Below are positions 5,919 through 6,502 of a stretch of DNA of 6,502 nt, piece after piece; position 1 is the stretch's first letter; every line of letters starts with the position of its first letter. A program made the translations under genes and the position numbers. The notes beneath the pieces were generated by a model. That model was not told the DNA's origin, made no database searches, and was given only the letters and a program-made list of their open reading frames with translations. Origin of the DNA: Sulfurospirillum sp. UBA1314 (GTDB lineage Bacteria; Campylobacterota; Campylobacteria; Campylobacterales; Sulfurospirillaceae); NCBI GenBank assembly GCA_002307095.1, contig DBTO01000133.1, forward strand, positions 1-6,502. The letters are read 5' to 3'.

Positions 5919-6502
5919 ATGATCGCACAACATACCAAAGAATTTTCCAAAAATGCCCATCGTTATGATGACCATACCGCCCTGCAGCAAGAGATCGCGC
6001 GTTATTTGATTGCGCACATTACTTCAATGCCTCAAACCATTTTAGATTTGGGGTGTGGGAGTGGGGCAGTTTTTAAACATATCCCTTGGAAAATAACGCA
6101 TTTTACAGGGGTAGACAGTGCGCAGGGGATGTGCGAACTCCATCCTACATGTAACGAGGTTGAGATTCTCTGCGAAGACTTTGAATCGCCCACGCTTTTC
6201 GCTCGTTTAACCCCACCCTATGAACTGTTGATCTCTTCATCTGCCCTGCAATGGGCAAGCGACATTGAGGCGTTAATTGCTCAAATGAGTCTTACATGTA
6301 AAGAGGGCGCGTTTGCCATTTTTACCGATAAAACCTTTGAAACCATTTACCATGTGAGTGGACTCACATCGTTCTTGCCCAATGCAAAAAACCTGATAGT
6401 CCTGTTTGAAAAGTTCTTTACATGTAAACATGAAATCAAAACGTATCGTCTCTTTTTTGACGACAATCGCTCCGCCTTTCGCTACATCAAAAAAAGTGGG
6501 GT
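5919..6502 (+). CDS. bioC: BioC-like SAM-dependent methyltransferase, 3' end cut off by window edge
   Basis: Probably malonyl-ACP O-methyltransferase, which starts pimelate synthesis for biotin by methylating malonyl-ACP in the cytoplasm. The 194 visible residues show a class I SAM-methyltransferase fold: motif I ILDLGCGSG (41-49), acidic residue D66 in GVD, ED at 86-87, and LISSSALQWASD (104-115), which resembles the BioC signature ALQW. The N-terminus (about 8-30, FSKNAHRYDDHTALQQEIARYL) and FRYIKKSG near the cut also match BioC layout. Full-length BioC is usually about 230-270 residues. I chose the ATG at 5919; an in-frame GTG at 5901 would add six residues but leaves almost no leader. Neither start has a good Shine-Dalgarno sequence. 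Three TTACATGTAA-type palindromes lie inside the gene and create Thr-Cys pairs at 77-78, 126-127 and 168-169. The methyltransferase call is secure, and bioC is likely but would be firmer with bio genes downstream. Confidence 0.72.
   Translation, partial: MIAQHTKEFSKNAHRYDDHTALQQEIARYLIAHITSMPQTILDLGCGSGAVFKHIPWKITHFTGVDSAQGMCELHPTCNEVEILCEDFESPTLFARLTPPYELLISSSALQWASDIEALIAQMSLTCKEGAFAIFTDKTFETIYHVSGLTSFLPNAKNLIVLFEKFFTCKHEIKTYRLFFDDNRSAFRYIKKSG
6145..6154. repeat. Palindrome variant CTACATGTAA, copy 5 (one mismatch)
   Basis: Nine of ten bases match TTACATGTAA. It lies inside the methyltransferase gene and is read CCT-ACA-TGT-AAC (PTCN, residues 76-79). Confidence 0.6.
6292..6301. repeat. 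Iterated palindrome TTACATGTAA, copy 6
   Basis: Exact copy in the methyltransferase gene, read CTT-ACA-TGT-AAA (LTCK, residues 125-128), a different frame from copies 1-3. Confidence 0.85.
6418..6427. repeat. Iterated palindrome TTACATGTAA, copy 7
   Basis: Exact copy in the methyltransferase gene, read TTT-ACA-TGT-AAA (FTCK, residues 167-170). It extends to a 12-bp palindrome, TTTACATGTAAA (6417-6428). Confidence 0.85.

Noticed and set aside
1780..6427. CRISPR array explanation for the repeated palindrome
   Set aside because: Copies are only 10-14 bp long, irregularly spaced by 126 to 1572 bases, and mostly inside intact genes.

Overview
The window looks like a Campylobacterota chromosome, most probably Sulfurospirillum or a close relative. 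I base this on the adjacent secG and frr genes, AAAGGA-type ribosome binding sites, TATAAT promoters without a clear -35 box, and the protein style. The assignment is inference, since no rRNA or other marker gene is present. I see no tRNA or rRNA gene, insertion sequence, integrase or CRISPR array.

Layout: the first 5.7 kb is read on the minus strand and the last 0.6 kb on the plus strand. In minus-strand transcription order it runs as follows. (1) A CHASE2-type membrane adenylate cyclase (5709 to 3493). (2) Two bases after its stop, a three-part protein with a metallo-beta-lactamase-fold cyclic-nucleotide phosphodiesterase-like domain, a GAF domain and an HD-GYP domain (3490 to 1094). (3) An intergenic promoter and secG (1005 to 670). 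(4) A 282-base stretch with two short hairpins and one doubtful small ORF. (5) frr, cut by the window edge (387 to 1). Diverging from the cyclase, across a 209-base spacer, is a BioC-like SAM methyltransferase (5919 to the right edge, incomplete).

How the genes may work together: the cyclase should make cAMP in response to a periplasmic signal sensed by CHASE2. The next gene, translationally coupled to it, carries a domain predicted to destroy cAMP and, on the same chain, a domain predicted to destroy c-di-GMP. The pair therefore reads as a compact second-messenger module that both makes and removes cAMP and may link it to c-di-GMP. This is the most interesting biology in the window; activity and cross-talk are predictions from intact catalytic residues. 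secG and frr are housekeeping genes for secretion and ribosome recycling and appear to have their own promoter.

A second, independent signal is a 10-bp palindrome, TTACATGTAA, found six times exactly and once with one mismatch, inside three different genes and in the divergent spacer. Chance predicts about 0.006 copies in a window this size, so it is either a genome-wide iterated palindrome or a recognition site.
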